DNA from: Anastatus disparis
Taxonomy: Eukaryota > Arthropoda > Insecta > Hymenoptera > Eupelmidae
Assembly (NCBI GenBank): GCA_017163975.1
Contig: JAFFSR010000347.1
Span: 6,810,001 to 6,874,000 of the forward strand
DNA: 64,000 nucleotides
Direction: 5' to 3'
The notes below the pieces were generated by a model. That model saw only the letters and a program-made list of their open reading frames with translations. It had not been told where the DNA came from and searched no databases. Below are positions 11,501 through 24,294 of the stretch, piece by piece. The stretch's first letter is position 1. Each line of letters starts with the position of its first letter. A program made the position numbers and the translations under genes.

Positions 11501-13574
11501 TTTTTATTGTAAAAAAAAATTAATTTTAAGACAAAAAAAATAAAAAACTGAAAATAGGTATAATTTTTACATTTAGATAGCGAAAATTCCGATTTCCGAT
11601 ATGACCCGTAGCTAGAGAAACGGAAATACTCGAAATAGAAATTATTTGTTCATAAAAAAGAAAACGGTTTTTGTTTCCAAGCATCCAGAATAGCAAAATT
11701 ATGAAGACAAATTATTTTATTATGATGATTATTATCAAAATAACTAACTCTTTTGAAGTGCCATAGAAGAAATGAAAAGATTCATTACTACACCTTGTTG
11801 TTATATTGATATTGTTAACATTTAATGGAGTTTAACGTGAATGAAAAGGAAATCTCTTAATTTTAATGCAAGTCGATGAATCATGCTTAAAAGTTTTGTT
11901 TTTGTAAAATATATTTTTAACTGACTGTACAATTTTGTTTGAATTTCTCGTTACAAAAAAAATGAATTTAACAAGAGCCATAGAAATTTTTTTTCATTTG
12001 AATTGACTTGAAATCTTTGACAGGCATTTGTAAAGACAAAAAACTACTTTCAATTATTACCATGAATAACAGAAAGAGTGTTAATCTGCTGAGCGAGAAA
12101 GAATATTTTATGGTTAGTTTCATTTAATTTTTAATTAAACTATTATTGATGAAATTTTTCCAACATGAGATCCTACCCTAAAATTTTTCAATGTTATGTC
12201 TGAATTTAAACATATGAATGAAAATTATGTTAACAGTATATATGCACCGAACACCAAAACGAGTTACGATGCTTTTATTAAAATTTTAAAGAAATAACAA
12301 CAAATGTTATATGTTATTAAAGAAATAGTTTTGATTGTATTTTTTTTTTTATGACAAGGAAAATGAATTACTCTCAAAAACAAATTACCTTTTGATACTA
12401 AAGGGAAATTCCACATTTATTTTAAATTTGTACAGTGTTGTCAAATTTTGTCAAAAAAAAAAAATATATTTTTTTTTTTTTTTTATTAATATCGAAATTC
12501 TTGCACTGCTAACAAGAGTTAAAAGAGTTGAAGCGAAGATCAATCTTACAGATCAAAATTGATCAAAATTTAGGTCCTTTTAATAAAAAATTAAACGTTA
12601 ATCGATGCTCTTTTGATTCGCAATATTTTATTATCTTAAGGCAACAGATTGCTTTATGCGTTTGTTAATTTTGAAATGCTCAATTTTTAGATGTTTAAAA
12701 TAAATAATTAAAGTTATCTTGTTTTTTTTTCTATAAATCATTATAAATATCATCCATTTTATACTTTGAAACTTTAGTATTTTAACTAATATTTTATTGC
12801 CGATTCAATCAAATTCAACGTGTTTACGAGAAACAAAATTTTCTATTTCGAGTCATGTCAAAAATTCGAAATTTCTTGATTTGAGCAAAAAAAAAGTATC
12901 TTATTAGTTGTCATTTTCCTTTAAACATAACTATATTTCAATTTATGCGATACAAAAAACTTTTAGCAATATTGTTTAAATTAAACATTCATTTAACATC
13001 AACAAGAGACAAACTTCTAGCAAATTGCTTGATTTCATACATTTTATGAAAATTGCAAAGGCTCATTGATTGTAACTTCAGACAGCTTTATAACAAATTT
13101 TTCATCTACATTAATACTTTGGTCTTATTAATATAGAATGGTTTGCATGACTTATTTAAATTTTGACATTTTGTAAATGTAGACAGTTACGCAAAATTTT
13201 TCTTAATATAAATTTTCTTAACCTAAATCGAACTATTATGTTTGGCTACAAAAAATTCAAATTTTTAGCCAATAATTTCACAAGAATTTATTGTTAATCT
13301 CAAAAATTTGACACTTTGACACTTTTAACCAACTATAACTTTTACGTTGTATTATATTTTTAAAAACTTTACATTTTGAAATTTTAATGCACAAACAACA
13401 AAAAAAAAAAATTATTTTACATTTTATTCACTTTACTCCTTCCCGACGGGTCGCGAGATCAACCGTTAAACACGTACGTGTCAGTGCGTCAAGCGCACAA
13501 AACAACAAAGATTCCACTTCTTTTTTATTTTTTTGAAAAAAAAAACACTATCCTTGCAGTTCTTTAATTCGGTT
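8558..13574. other. AT-rich non-coding stretch
   Basis: About 5 kb with no coding frame, dominated by A- and T-runs. A minor structure at about 9253-9325 has two TTTTGCGGCCT boxes flanking a small hairpin (TTTTGTGCTCC against GGACACAAAA). The part next to 13575 (about 13430-13574) would be the leader of the minus-strand retroelement whose LTR is at 13593-14661, but no gag or pol frame follows. Confidence 0.5.
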
Positions 13575-13592
13575 GCCCCACGTTGGGCGCCA
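13575..13592 (-). promoter_or_regulatory. retroelement primer-binding site, tRNA-Lys type
   Basis: On the minus strand this reads TGGCGCCCAACGTGGGGC, complementary to the 3' end of an arthropod tRNA-Lys including CCA. It lies directly next to the ACT end of the candidate LTR (13593-14661), exactly where reverse transcription of an LTR element would be primed. The 18-nt match makes chance unlikely. Confidence 0.8.
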
Positions 13593-14661
13593 AGTATTAA
13601 GGTTTGTTTTGGGACTCGAACCTAACCACACCCACAATTCACATGAGAAAGAGAAAAGAAAAACACCCTTCTATTTGTGTCAGATCATACATTTCTACAG
13701 TTTTTCTTAGCATACTCATATTAAAATATTAAAAAATCATAAAACTTCAAATTTCTATTGTTTTGTTCAACTCCCCGAAACTACATATCTAAAATTCATT
13801 ATACTTTTCTTAAAAATAAATCCAAGACCAAATGGATGCTACTAAGTTTTAATAATGAATACTAAATAAACAAGAAAATAAACTTGACTCAACTTTTGAT
13901 TTCCTGGATCTCTGGCTGGCATGGCTGGTATGGACACATGCGGAACTTAAATAGAAAAATATCAAAACGAACTCGTGATTCTAATGAAAAGTTACACTAA
14001 TTAAATTTAAATAAATCAAAAACCACCGCCGCGCAGCCCGAGCCTTGTGGTAAAACGTCTACTTCCCTGATGACTTCCATCCTTTGCTAGTTACTATCTG
14101 CTCTCTCCCTTCCTCTCTTGCTAGAGCTGAAAGTGCTGGCTACTCGGGGCTGCTGCTGCTTGGATTAGGACCGGCGGTGATCTGTTGCTCGAGCCCGGCC
14201 GATCTTCAACGCGAGAGCTCGCTCCGCTTCCACTTCAAACTCAAAGGAGGAGAGGAGAGGCCTGCTTATAACGACAGTTTTACTTCGTAGAAAACGTTAC
14301 TTGATATTCTCTCATCGGGCTAGTTCTCCACGAAAGAAAGTAAAGAAATTAAAAAAAATAAAAAGTATGCTATAATTTTTATTCAGCCATACAAAATTGA
14401 ATAAAATTTTAAAATTCTTTTAAAATTTCCAAGTAGCAATTTCCGTCACTTAACAGAAGAATAAAAAAATACAAAAATGAAGCTTCATTTATTTATAATA
14501 GAAACTCACAAGGAAAATAAACGCAATTTGAGAAATAAAAGCTATGAATATAATATAAAGTCAATTCTAGTAATACAAAAAGAATAAGAATTTAATTAAT
14601 TAGGAGTTCTCAGTTTACAATTATACTCTATGCCAGAATTATCAAAAAAATTTTAATAACT
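13593..14661 (-). mobile_element. LTR of a Ty3/gypsy-type retroelement, minus strand
   Basis: Read on the minus strand the unit starts AGTTATTAAAA at 14661, preceded by purine-rich AACGGGGGT (a polypurine-tract candidate), and ends TTAATACT at 13593, followed at once by the tRNA-Lys primer-binding site. AGT...ACT ends occur in gypsy-group LTRs. A TATA-like TTATAA lies at 14265-14271, with GC-richer downstream sequence, as in a U3-R junction. A 68-codon plus-strand frame at 14084-14290 is antisense to this and not credible. Having a tract on one side and a primer site on the other of a single LTR is odd for a solo LTR; a tandem-element junction is one explanation. Exact borders are inferred. 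Confidence 0.6.
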
Positions 14662-15427
14662 ACCCCCGTTTACTGCGCCCCCTTAAATTATTATCGTCCC
14701 TGATAATTGAAAGAAATAAGGGCGATCGAACAACAGTGAAATTTATTGAGAGTTATCTGATGATAGTCATTATAACAACAATTACAATTGTTGCAATCAA
14801 GATTCTGAAAAATATTGTTGTAAAATAAAGAGGGCGAAATTCCGAAATTAAAATTGATCTGAAAGCATTTGCAAAGAATTGATTCGTTTCAGAAAAAAAA
14901 ATTAGAATTATGTTTTATATGGAATTATTGGTAATGTTTAATTACCAATGATTGATAATTTGCTGGAAGAGGCTATTCAGAAGAATTTGCAGATCTTATG
15001 CATAAACCTTCGTTAGGTGATCCTTAATATCACATTAACATCCAATTCAGCGATCGTCATCATCTGTCAGTAGAAGATAAGGTGATCGACATAATAATCA
15101 TACCTGAGTTTTTTATATCTTTGAATAGAATAATTCGAAATTTGGAAATAATGTTTAAGTTGGAAAAAGAATTTCGTATTTAATGTTTCGAGAAAAGATA
15201 TCTATTTTTTAAATATTGTTTTGTTATTTTTCATTTGCACTAAATTGCATGAAAAATATACTAAGAGTCGTATATTATTGTGAATAAAAGATACTTTTCC
15301 TGAAAAATGTTACAGTTTTTGAAATCTCTATATGACCCCTAAGATTTTCACAATTTCATGTTTAAATTAATACTTTATTTAAGGTTAACTAATAATTAAT
15401 TTTAGTTCACCCCCCTATTAATGGTAA
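14662..15427. other. AT-rich stretch upstream of the LTR
   Basis: No coding frame. On the minus strand this sits just before the polypurine candidate, so it could be the 3' internal end of the same retroelement, but no envelope or pol motif can be read. Confidence 0.45.
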
Positions 15428-15619
15428 TCCAGTGCGAAAAGTGTGTGATACCATCCTATACAGGATCCGTTCAGCTTGCAAAACCCGAAATTACCTTTCG
15501 CGAATACCCCAAATTCGATGATGAACCGCATTGCAAGCGTGTGCTGCCGTGCTAGACAGGATCCGTTCAGCTTTACAATACTCGTATTCACCATCCGCGT
15601 AAATATTCGTTTTAATAAT
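15428..15619. repeat. imperfect direct duplication, period 96 bp
   Basis: ACAGGATCCGTTCAGCTT occurs at 15460 and 15556 with similar flanks, including TGTGTG/CGTGTG upstream and a CCGAAATT/TCGTATT-type tail. The unit is less AT-rich than its surroundings and may be a fragment of an unidentified mobile element. Opposite-strand open frames of 60-71 codons across it are by-products of the duplication. Confidence 0.55.
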
Positions 15620-16959
15620 AATCTCTTTTTCAATATTTTATATCATTTTGTTTTCATGTAATTGTTAAACTTCCTTTCTATTATTCTTTTCCCATTTCAT
15701 TATGTTTTTGTTTATATTTATAAATTATATTCCCATATCTAAAGCCCATCTAAATTCAAACTATCTATCTAAACGCCTTCCATATGAAAATACCCACCCT
15801 CGTAATTATGTGCTTTATTTCTGATTTTATTTGTTTTTCATTATAATAGTTAAATACTCATTATCTCATTTTATTCCAATTTTCGTTTGTTGTAATTATT
15901 TACCGCGCTTTTATGATTTTTTATTTAAAACCACTAAATTGTATTTAAATTGAAATCTTTCAATCCTGTTACGTTTTTCAATAAATTATCATTTGTTAAT
16001 TAATTTCAATTTTCTTACCGACGCTAGACAGATGAAGGGATTTTATTTAACCGTTTCAGGATAACCTGATCTAATTTGTTTTGTTTCAAAACTCTTTTAT
16101 CATGCACAATTGCACATGATAATATCGTCACCTTTATATTTAATAAATTTTCTATTAAATATGGAATGTTTAACGATTTTTCGGTCTTCCTTCCGCAGGG
16201 GCCATGCTTAATGGCAGGTATTAACTTTAATTAGAATATTCTGTAAAAACAGTAAATAAGATAAATTTGATGGTATATATGTATATATAAATAAAATATA
16301 TTTAGTTTCAAACTAACAATTTGTTAGCAAAAAATATTATTTATACAATTTAAAAAAAAACAAAAATTGAACATAATTAATGCAGGTGATTTGTTGGTAA
16401 TTGTTATCAGAAACCTTTTTTTCATTTATTTTGTAAAAGGAAGGGTATATATTCTTTTTTTTTATAAAATAGAACAATGTTTAGTTAATTTTCTCCTAGA
16501 ATATGTGTATTTACCGATCTTTTATTCTCCTTTTTTTTTATGCTGAACGCATAAGAAGCAATTTACTACGCTTTATTGGTACTGTTGGGCAACTCAGTGT
16601 ATGAAATGCATTTGAGTAACTGTGAACGGTGTAAACAAAATTCGAAATTTTACCTGTTGTTTCAAAGATTTAATTGTTACAAAATGAAGGTTACAGTTGA
16701 TTTTTGGAACGTTAATAGTAACTGCAAGACAGTGTAAACAAAGACAAACATTCATAGCACATTTATACTTATATTCATCTTGCATATTATACTTAAGAGT
16801 GATTGAACTTCGTACGCATCATATGTCAAGTCTTCTACCTCGATACTGTGATAGCAAACACTAACGCTATACATTTGGGAGAATGCGACACACGAGAATG
16901 CGATGCACAAGAGGTGATTGAACTTTAAACTGCATCACATGCAAAATTCATTTACATCT
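15620..16959. other. AT-rich stretch, no gene seen
   Basis: Nothing coding. Around 16030-16220 there is slightly higher GC (CCTTCCGCAGGGGCCATGC) that may be the far edge of an unrecognised element. A 63-codon minus frame at 16594-16785 has no family features. Confidence 0.45.
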
Positions 16960-19210
16960 GATGGATAATAGTTTTCTATATTCAAAGAATATTAAGAATA
17001 TTAACATCCTGCTCAAAATATTGTACAATATATTTTTACATCACAGTGAGTGTGATTTTTTTATTTATTATTTTAATATAAAATATTATTTAATATTCCA
17101 AGATAAAGAACAAAGATACATCCTGATACAGTAAAAATATTTCTATTTTGGGCTCAAAAATTATTTTTTGTAATGCATGCGATGTAACGCAAAAAAAATT
17201 CTTATCTTAACTATGTAAACCTTACAATTTTAACTACACCATAAAATATTAAACCACGGGTCTGGCAAGTTATTTTGTAGATGTTTAGTAAAATTTAATA
17301 TATTTTACAGCACTTGAAAATTAAAAGATAGCTTAATGAGATAGAGAATGCATAATTTTATTTTATTAAAAGTATTACAATTAAAATGGGTATCTTCCCT
17401 ATTTTAAAAAGGCATAAATAATTTTGAAGCTGATGGCAGCAAATTCTCAAATATAAGTTGTTAGAAGCTAATGGCTCTTCTGCCAAGTTTTTTTAATTAA
17501 AATTACACAATTTTGATCTTCAATCGTAGCATATTAATTACAAAATTTCTGAAACGTTAAAATTCAACGTTTCGGAATACTATTAAAAAGAAAGAATTGA
17601 ATACAGAAGTACTCGACGATTGCTTGATTGATTTCTTTTTTTTGAGTAAATGTTTTAAATAGGACGGGTAAGGTGTATAAATTATTAATATTTATTAAGA
17701 AAGTTTTGAAATCAATCAAGTAATCGTCGAATACTTCTATATTCAATTCATTCTTTTTAAAATAATATTAAATTCATAAAAATATCATTACACTATCTTT
17801 TAATTTTCAAATTTAATAAAATTTCTTCAAAGCTTTTGAATATTATGTCTGTTATTTTTGGTTTTAAGTCATTATTCAAATTAATGAATACTATTTTATT
17901 ATGTTATTATTACTTTTAAAAAAGTACATTTTAGGCGAGTTTAGCTATTAAACAGTATAGTATTCTTTAGAACATTTTTTCTAAATATTTCTTTTTTTTT
18001 AACTACATACATCATATTTTTTTTTAATTTCAGTTCTTGAGAGTACTTAAATGAATTCAGTAATTATTATTAAGTTTATACCTTTTACTAGATTTATCTA
18101 TAGTTTTTGCTTAAGAAAGTTTTGAAATCAATCAAGCAATCGTCGAGTACTTCTGTATTCAATTCATTCTTTTTAATAATGTTAAATTCATGAAATATTT
18201 ACAGTTTCGGCTAAAGAAAGTTTTGAAATCAATGAAGCAATCGTCGAGTACTTTTGTATTCAATTCTTACTTTTTAATAATATAAAATCCATAAAATATT
18301 CAATTTATATTCTCTTTGATAGACGAATATTTGGAAAAACTTTGCCAAATGATTCTTGAAAAAAAGGGATTATTGAGATGAAGATAGCGATAATAGTACA
18401 CATCAAAATTGAAAAAAAAATGATATATCAGATCAACTTATTATTCCATTTATGAGTGAATATTACTACTTAAACATTGATGAACTATACTTGATCTTGG
18501 TGATATCTATTTTATTTTATTCCTGATGAAAGATTTACTTAATAAACAATTTCCGCAACGATCAACTTCGAAGTTTCGGAATAATTTTCTATTTAATATG
18601 CTATGGTTGAAGGACAAAATTGTGCAATTTTATTTCTAAAAACTTGGCAGAAGAGCCATTAGCTTCTAACAACTTATATTTGAGAATTTGCTGCCATCAA
18701 CTTCAAAATTATTTATGCCTTTTTAAAACTTTCAGAGAAGATACCCATTTTAATTGTAATACTTTTAATAAAATAAAATTATGCATTCTCTATCTCATCA
18801 CTTTATCTTTTTATCTTCAAGTGCTGTAAAATATATTAAATTTTACTAAATATCTACAAAATAACTTGCCAGGCCCGTGGTTTAATATTTTGTTGGTGAA
18901 ATGCTCAATGTATGTGAGGACTGTTTTATAATTGAATTGTTAGCTAATTCAAGTGTGTTGAATAATAAGTAAATACATCGCATGCATTACAAAAAATAAT
19001 TTTCGAGGTCAAAATAGAATTTTGTTCATTGTATTAGGATGTATCTTTGTTCTTTATTGTTGAATATTAAATAAAATATTTTCTATCAATATAAAACAAA
19101 AAAAATCACACGCACCGTGATGTAAAAATATATTGTACAATACTTTGAGCGGAATGTTAATGTTCTTAATAATATTTTTTGAATATAGAAAACTACTATC
19201 AATCGGATGT
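16960..19210. repeat. foldback element, inner inverted repeat
   Basis: Left arm about 16960-17560 pairs in inverse orientation with right arm about 18545-19210. Matching landmarks are the TTGTACAATATATTTTTACAT block near 17020 and its inverse near 19120, the ACCACGGGTCTGGCAAG block near 17253 and its inverse near 18875, and the GGCAGCAAATTCTCAAATAT block near 17433. Sequence between the arms contains several dispersed copies of a GAATACAGAAGTACTCGACG motif. No transposase is encoded. Confidence 0.7.
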
Positions 19211-19565
19211 AAATAATCATTGAAAGGTATATATATTTATATATATATATGTAGATATATATAAATAGATAATACAAAAATTAGTAGATCATGTTAACCA
19301 TTACATAATAATAAATACGGATTGATTCTTAACGTTTGAGCTTTACTATATACAAGTTAGTATTTATCCTATCTTATTTAAAAAAGTTAGAACAGAAAAT
19401 TGGAAAAGCATATTCTTTAAGACTAAATTTTTTTACTCCTTTACATTGACAATATATTGTGACAGTTAAAAATTGTACATGTACACAATTGGTTCATAGA
19501 TTTATGTTTTTACTTATTATTCAACACACTTGAATTAGCTAACAATTCAATTATAAAACAGTCCT

Positions 19566-21768
19566 ACTAATTTTTTTTTTTTTTGTTTAGACCGGTAAGC
19601 CAGCCGCGACATAACGGCACACCAGACCCTGAGAGCACCGCTATTTCTTCCAGGCCTGTATTAGCCATGTTGGCATACCCACGTGCGACTCCCACACCCC
19701 CGCCACCTAAGAGTAGATTAGGGTTCAAAGTCGGTTACGCACATGTGCTTTCTGGCTTTATGAGGTTGCCAGCAGCTTTCGTCCCTGTTTCCCGTGACAC
19801 CCCGAGCTGGCAACTTTCCCATCCCGCCCTAGGACCGACTTGTTATTATGCACCGGATCCGCCTAGCTCTGCTCTACTACGATCCATCTTCACATTGGAA
19901 AATGTGGATGAGCGTTATCTAAGGGCATGCAGGAGCACAGCTGGTCAGTCACCCATTTTAAGGAACCAGCACCGTAGGTTGAGTGATGTGAGTTTACTTC
20001 ACCCCACGCTGGTAAACCAGGCATGCGGGGCTGGCGCCACGCTGGTTCGATCCCACGTGGCAGGCCTGCAGGTCTGGCCAGCAGCGCGCGCCTGCGCCCA
20101 AGGATGTCTTTGCTACAATCTGCCGCTCCTGCCTAAGGCATAGAGACCCCGCCACCAACACCGCCGGCTCGACTGCGGACGACAGAGCGGGGCCCACGCT
20201 GACCCCGCACGCTGCGGTCCCGCGAGCCGCTCCGCCAAACCCGCACCAAAACGGCGCAGGCGCTTGGCGGCCCGGTGGCCACCGCCACGCGCGCCGGCAC
20301 TTTGTCCGCCGCTTTATTATGTGTTCTCCGGTGAGTTCGCGGTCACCCAGGTACTTCACTGCTTGCGAGGTTGGACCTCCACATCTCCAATATAAGTGGG
20401 GGCGCGCCTTCCGTAGGACACGATTTCGTTTTGGCTGGGCCAACCACCGTGTCTGCCACCAAGCTGACCACGCAACCTGGCACCTACGCGCCATCAGGTC
20501 CTCGCGAGAAACTGCCCACGCGCACGTGCCACGAAGTGCCCTGGGGCGCTCCCGGATACCGTCACGTCCAGAGCGGTCCCGACAACCCTGAGCCCCCCTG
20601 ATGTTATCTACAGCCCGACCACCTCCGTGGGGTATCGGCGGCCTCGATATCCCCACACCGTAAACTGGAGGCACGCTAAACCCGCCGAGCACGGCTACGT
20701 CCCACCTACGGAATTGAGCGTTTTAGCACAGGTGGCCAAGACCGGGACGAGAATCCCGACCCGGCATCCACACCCCTGACAATGGTGAACCTCGTTACCT
20801 ACGTGGGCCGGCCTCCCGCTGTTGACGGATTTTTAGCGGGGGCGCAGCTTCCGCCGTTCAACTACCGTGGTCTGTAGATGAGGTCGCTACCCGCTTTGCT
20901 GATTATGCGCCGGCCTTCCACGAGTCGGAAACGCCCCCTCGATTGAATGTTCAGCAAAGCATTTGACTTAGCCTGCTACGTCTGGAAGTCCCTGCCGGGG
21001 CCTCTTGCGGGACCTCATGCAAAGCTCACCCCTGTAGGCGCACCAGCCCACTAGCTGCCGCCCGCTTTTGGGTGCCGGGGTAGGTCCCACAGGCGTACGC
21101 TCGGTCCATGGAGCTCCCGTTGAAGGAACCCTCCGGCACGAGCGTAACCTGCCCATATCGTTGTTTATCCTGACCCAGTGATCCGCGCGCTGCTACCACA
21201 TGGCCCGTGTGATCCTTCTGGTAGCCTTCAGCTGCCAGTTGGTGCGCACCGGTCTCCTTGTTCTCGCATCGTCTTCTGAGATAGGACCTTCCCGGTTCCG
21301 CGATCTCATTTGTCCACCAGACAACACCTTCGTTGGGCATCCTCCTCGGACTGCCTCCGCCTTCTGTCGTCGCACGTGGGTCGGTACTCGCCTTTGGCTA
21401 CGTCTCTTCAGGACTTGTACCGCGACCTGGCCCGTTCAGTGCCTGAGCTAGCTTACGCTCACCATTTCGCGATGTTCCTTTAGTGGGGACGCGTTGTACG
21501 TGCGGTATCAGCATTTCGTACGCGGAAAGTGATGTATTGGTGATCACTTCCGGTAAGTCCTCGATTACCGCCAGCCCACGCGCGCAGCAAGATCTGTTGC
21601 GAGGACACGTCAATTATCGTGCCCTCGTTCCCATCCCTCCTAAAAGTCGTCGTTCCGACATTGGACACTAACCGACCCTGAGGCCATGTCCATTATTCTT
21701 CGTCCCCTGGAGTTCGGATGGGTCGACCCCCACCAATGGCGCTAGCGTTAAAATCTCCCGCCACTATC
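19566..21768 (-). mobile_element. GC-rich LINE fragment, apurinic-endonuclease type, RT not visible
   Basis: A sharply GC-rich insert flanked by 7-bp direct duplications CAGTCCT (19559-19565 and 21769-21775). Its minus-strand 3' end is a poly(A) of about 15 nt (plus-strand T-run from 19571). The only recognisable coding remains are near its 5' end (21026-21668): an endonuclease C-terminus and a linker. The length left before the poly(A), about 1.4 kb, is too short for a full RT domain and I see no RT motif, so the RT appears deleted or replaced by non-coding tail. Long open frames across this region (for example 19583-20143 plus and 19994-20692 minus) reflect GC richness, not genes. Confidence 0.72.
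21026..21668 (-). pseudogene. LINE endonuclease C-terminus and linker, frameshifted
   Basis: In the frame 21668-21480 the protein MSNVGTTTFRRDGNEGTIID... leads to SDHQYITFRV, the SDH-containing end of APE-type LINE endonucleases (R1/jockey groups), where the His is catalytic. A second frame (21340-21026) carries VVWWTNEIAEPGRSYLRRR, the Trp-Trp linker usually found between endonuclease and reverse transcriptase. The two frames are out of register by one base. These residues support a 5'-truncated, decayed LINE on the minus strand. No intact product is possible. Confidence 0.65.
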
Positions 21769-23012
21769 AGTCCTCACATACATTGAGCATTTCACCAACA
21801 AAATATTAAACCACGGGCCTGGCAAGTTATTTTGTAGATATTTAGTAAAATTTAATATATTTTACAGCACTTGAAGATAAAAAGATAAAGTGATGAGATA
21901 GAGAATGCATAATTTTATTTTATTAAAAGTATTACAATTAAAATGGGTATCTTCTCTGAAAGTTTTAAAAAGGCATAAATAATTTTGAAGTTGATGGCAG
22001 CAAATTCTCAAATATAAGTTGTTAGAAGCTAATGGCTCTTCTGCCAAGTTTTTAGAAATAAAATTGCACAATTTTGTCCTTCAACCGTAGCATATTAAAT
22101 AGAAAATTATTCCGAAACTTCGAAGTTGATCGTTGCGGAAATTGTTTATTAAGCAAATCTTTCATCAGGAATAAAATAAAATAGATATCACCAAGATCAA
22201 GTATAGTTCATCAATGTTTAAGTAGTAATATTCACTCATAAATGGAATAATAAGTTGATCTGATATATCATTTTTTTTTTCAATTTTGATGTGTACTATT
22301 ATAGCTATCTTCATCTCAATAATCCCTTTTTTTCAAGAATCATTTGGCAAAGTTTTTCCAAATAGTCGTCTATCAAAGAAAATATAAATTGAATATTTTA
22401 TGGATTTTATATTAATAAAAAGTAAGAATTGAATACAAAAGTACTCGACGATTGTTTCATTGATTTCAAAACTTTCTTTAGCCGAAACTGTAAATATTTC
22501 ATGAATTTAACATTATTAAAAAGAATGAATTGAATACAGAAGTACTCGACGATTGCTTGATTGATTTCAAAACTTTCTTAAGCAAAAACTATAGATAAGT
22601 CTAGTAAAAGGTATAAACTTAATAATAATTACTGAATTCATTTAAGTACTCTCTAGAACTGAAATTAAAAAAAAATATGATGTATGTAGTTAAAAAAAAA
22701 GAAATATTTAGAAAAAATGTTCTAAAGAATACTATACTGTTTAATAACTAAACTCGCCTAAAATATACTTTTTTAAAAGTAATAATAACATAATAAAATA
22801 GTATTCATCAGTTTGAATAATGACTTAAAACCAAAAATAACAGACATAATATTCAAAAACTTTGAAGAAATTTTATCAAATTTGAAAATTAAAAGATAGT
22901 GTAATGCTATTTTTATGAATTTAATATTATTTTAAAAAGAATGAATTGAATACAGAAGTATTCGACGATTACTTGATTGATTTCAAAACTTTCTTAATAA
23001 ATATTAATATAC

Positions 23013-23372
23013 ATGGAAGAAATTGTCATAAAACGTCCTATAGATATATAGGACGTTTGTGTGATATATAGAACCTGAGTGTGTATGTGGGTGTGCGCGC
23101 ATGTGAATTGACATAAAATATCCCATGTATATGTATATACATATATTCATAAGCTGATGTGTATGCGCGCATGCGCTATGATAGGAACAGTCCCATATAT
23201 ATATATATATATATAAAGAAAAATATATGTAAACTCAAGTACGTGTGTCATGCATGTTAATTGACATAAAACGTCCCGTATATATAAATCTGTGTGTGTG
23301 CGCGCGCGTGTGAATTAACATTAAATATCCCATGTATATGTGTACACAGATATGCACACACGTATATATACG

Positions 23373-23413
<41 letters not shown>

Positions 23414-23492
23414 TCATAAGCCCATGTATGTGCGCCCATGCGAATTGACATAATAATATACGTCGGAAAAATTGTCATAAAACGTCCTATAG

Positions 23493-23540
<48 letters not shown>
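23013..23540. repeat. minisatellite with (TA)n tracts, cluster 1
   Basis: Degenerate units of about 50-60 bp containing GAATTGACATAAAA(C/T)GTCCCATATATAT followed by TGTGTGTGCGCG-type segments. Pure (TA)n tracts occur at about 23377-23407 and 23496-23540. The same unit forms clusters at 48650-49162 and 57133-57730. Several short open frames of Tyr/Ile/His/Thr repeats derive from it and are not genes. Confidence 0.75.
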
Positions 23541-23541
<1 letters not shown>

Positions 23542-23583
23542 TAGGGGGGTACTACCCTGCTCGCTCCGCTCGCCAACCCCCTA
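23541..23583. repeat. GC-rich hairpin with GAGCGNAGCGAG core
   Basis: CTAGGGGGG and CCCCCTA arms flank CTGCTCGCTCCGCTCGCC, whose minus-strand reading contains GAGCGGAGCGAG. This core resembles those of the foldback elements at 8422-8557 and 52388-52535. It abuts a (TA)n tract. Confidence 0.6.
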
Positions 23584-24294
23584 TTTGTTATTTAAGTTAC
23601 ATTATCTTTATTTTTTTATTTTTATCAACTGTAAAAAATATAATTATTAAAATATATTAAGTTATACTCGAAAAAATATTTAAATATTTATTACAAACCC
23701 ATTTTTGTTTTCCTTATTTATATGATGTTATATAATAAAAGTTTTTATTGTTTATAGAAAATCAATTTTCATGAATACTAATATCTTATAAATGTCCATA
23801 GCATTGATAAATTTTTGTTTTTTTACCTTAATTATTTAATTTATAAAGTTTGTATTATAAATATCTTTCTATATTTTCCATACCACCTAGTATTTTTAAA
23901 TGCCGAGGTATATATATAGGCGCGTTTTTTTAGTGGTTTCCCCAGGAGGCCTATTTCCACTCACATTTTAAAAAAATGTTTTTTTCTAATAAATAAATAA
24001 AAAAAATAATTTTTTTATTTATATATTAAAAATAAAAAATAACATCTTTTAAATATGTTTGCTGAAATACAAAATATTAAAAATAATATGTATATTAAAT
24101 TAAATATATTTAAATATTTAAAAAAATTTTACCTATACTTACTATTAAACAGTATTTAGAAATTCAAAAATTTTTTAAATTCATATATTTAGAATATTGA
24201 AAAAATTGTACCTGTTTTTATTAGAACTAAAAATTCTGAAAACAGAAATTTAAAAATTTTTTATGTATTATCCTTTTTTATTGTCAATATACTT
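23584..24294. other. AT-rich spacer
   Basis: No gene. A short GC-richer patch near 23918-23962 (GGCGCG... CCCCAGGAGGCC) is unassigned. Confidence 0.5.

Larger units (their letters stand above)
17683..23012. repeat. large palindrome interrupted by a LINE
   Basis: About 17683-18975 is repeated in inverse order at 19510-19565 plus 21769-23012. Identity is very high: the same 69-residue chance frame is present in both arms (18620-18829 plus, 21862-22071 minus). The right arm is split by the GC-rich LINE at 19566-21768. The end points are the TTATTAATATTTATTAAG block near 17683 and its inverse near 23005. The loop between the arms is about 18976-19509. Confidence 0.8.

Noticed and set aside
19583..20143. 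186-codon plus frame in GC-rich DNA
   Set aside because: Antisense to the LINE, Pro/Ala/Arg-rich, several competing frames of similar length; explained by GC richness.
19994..20692. 232-codon minus frame as a LINE ORF
   Set aside because: No RT, zinc knuckle or other LINE motif can be found; probably non-coding tail.
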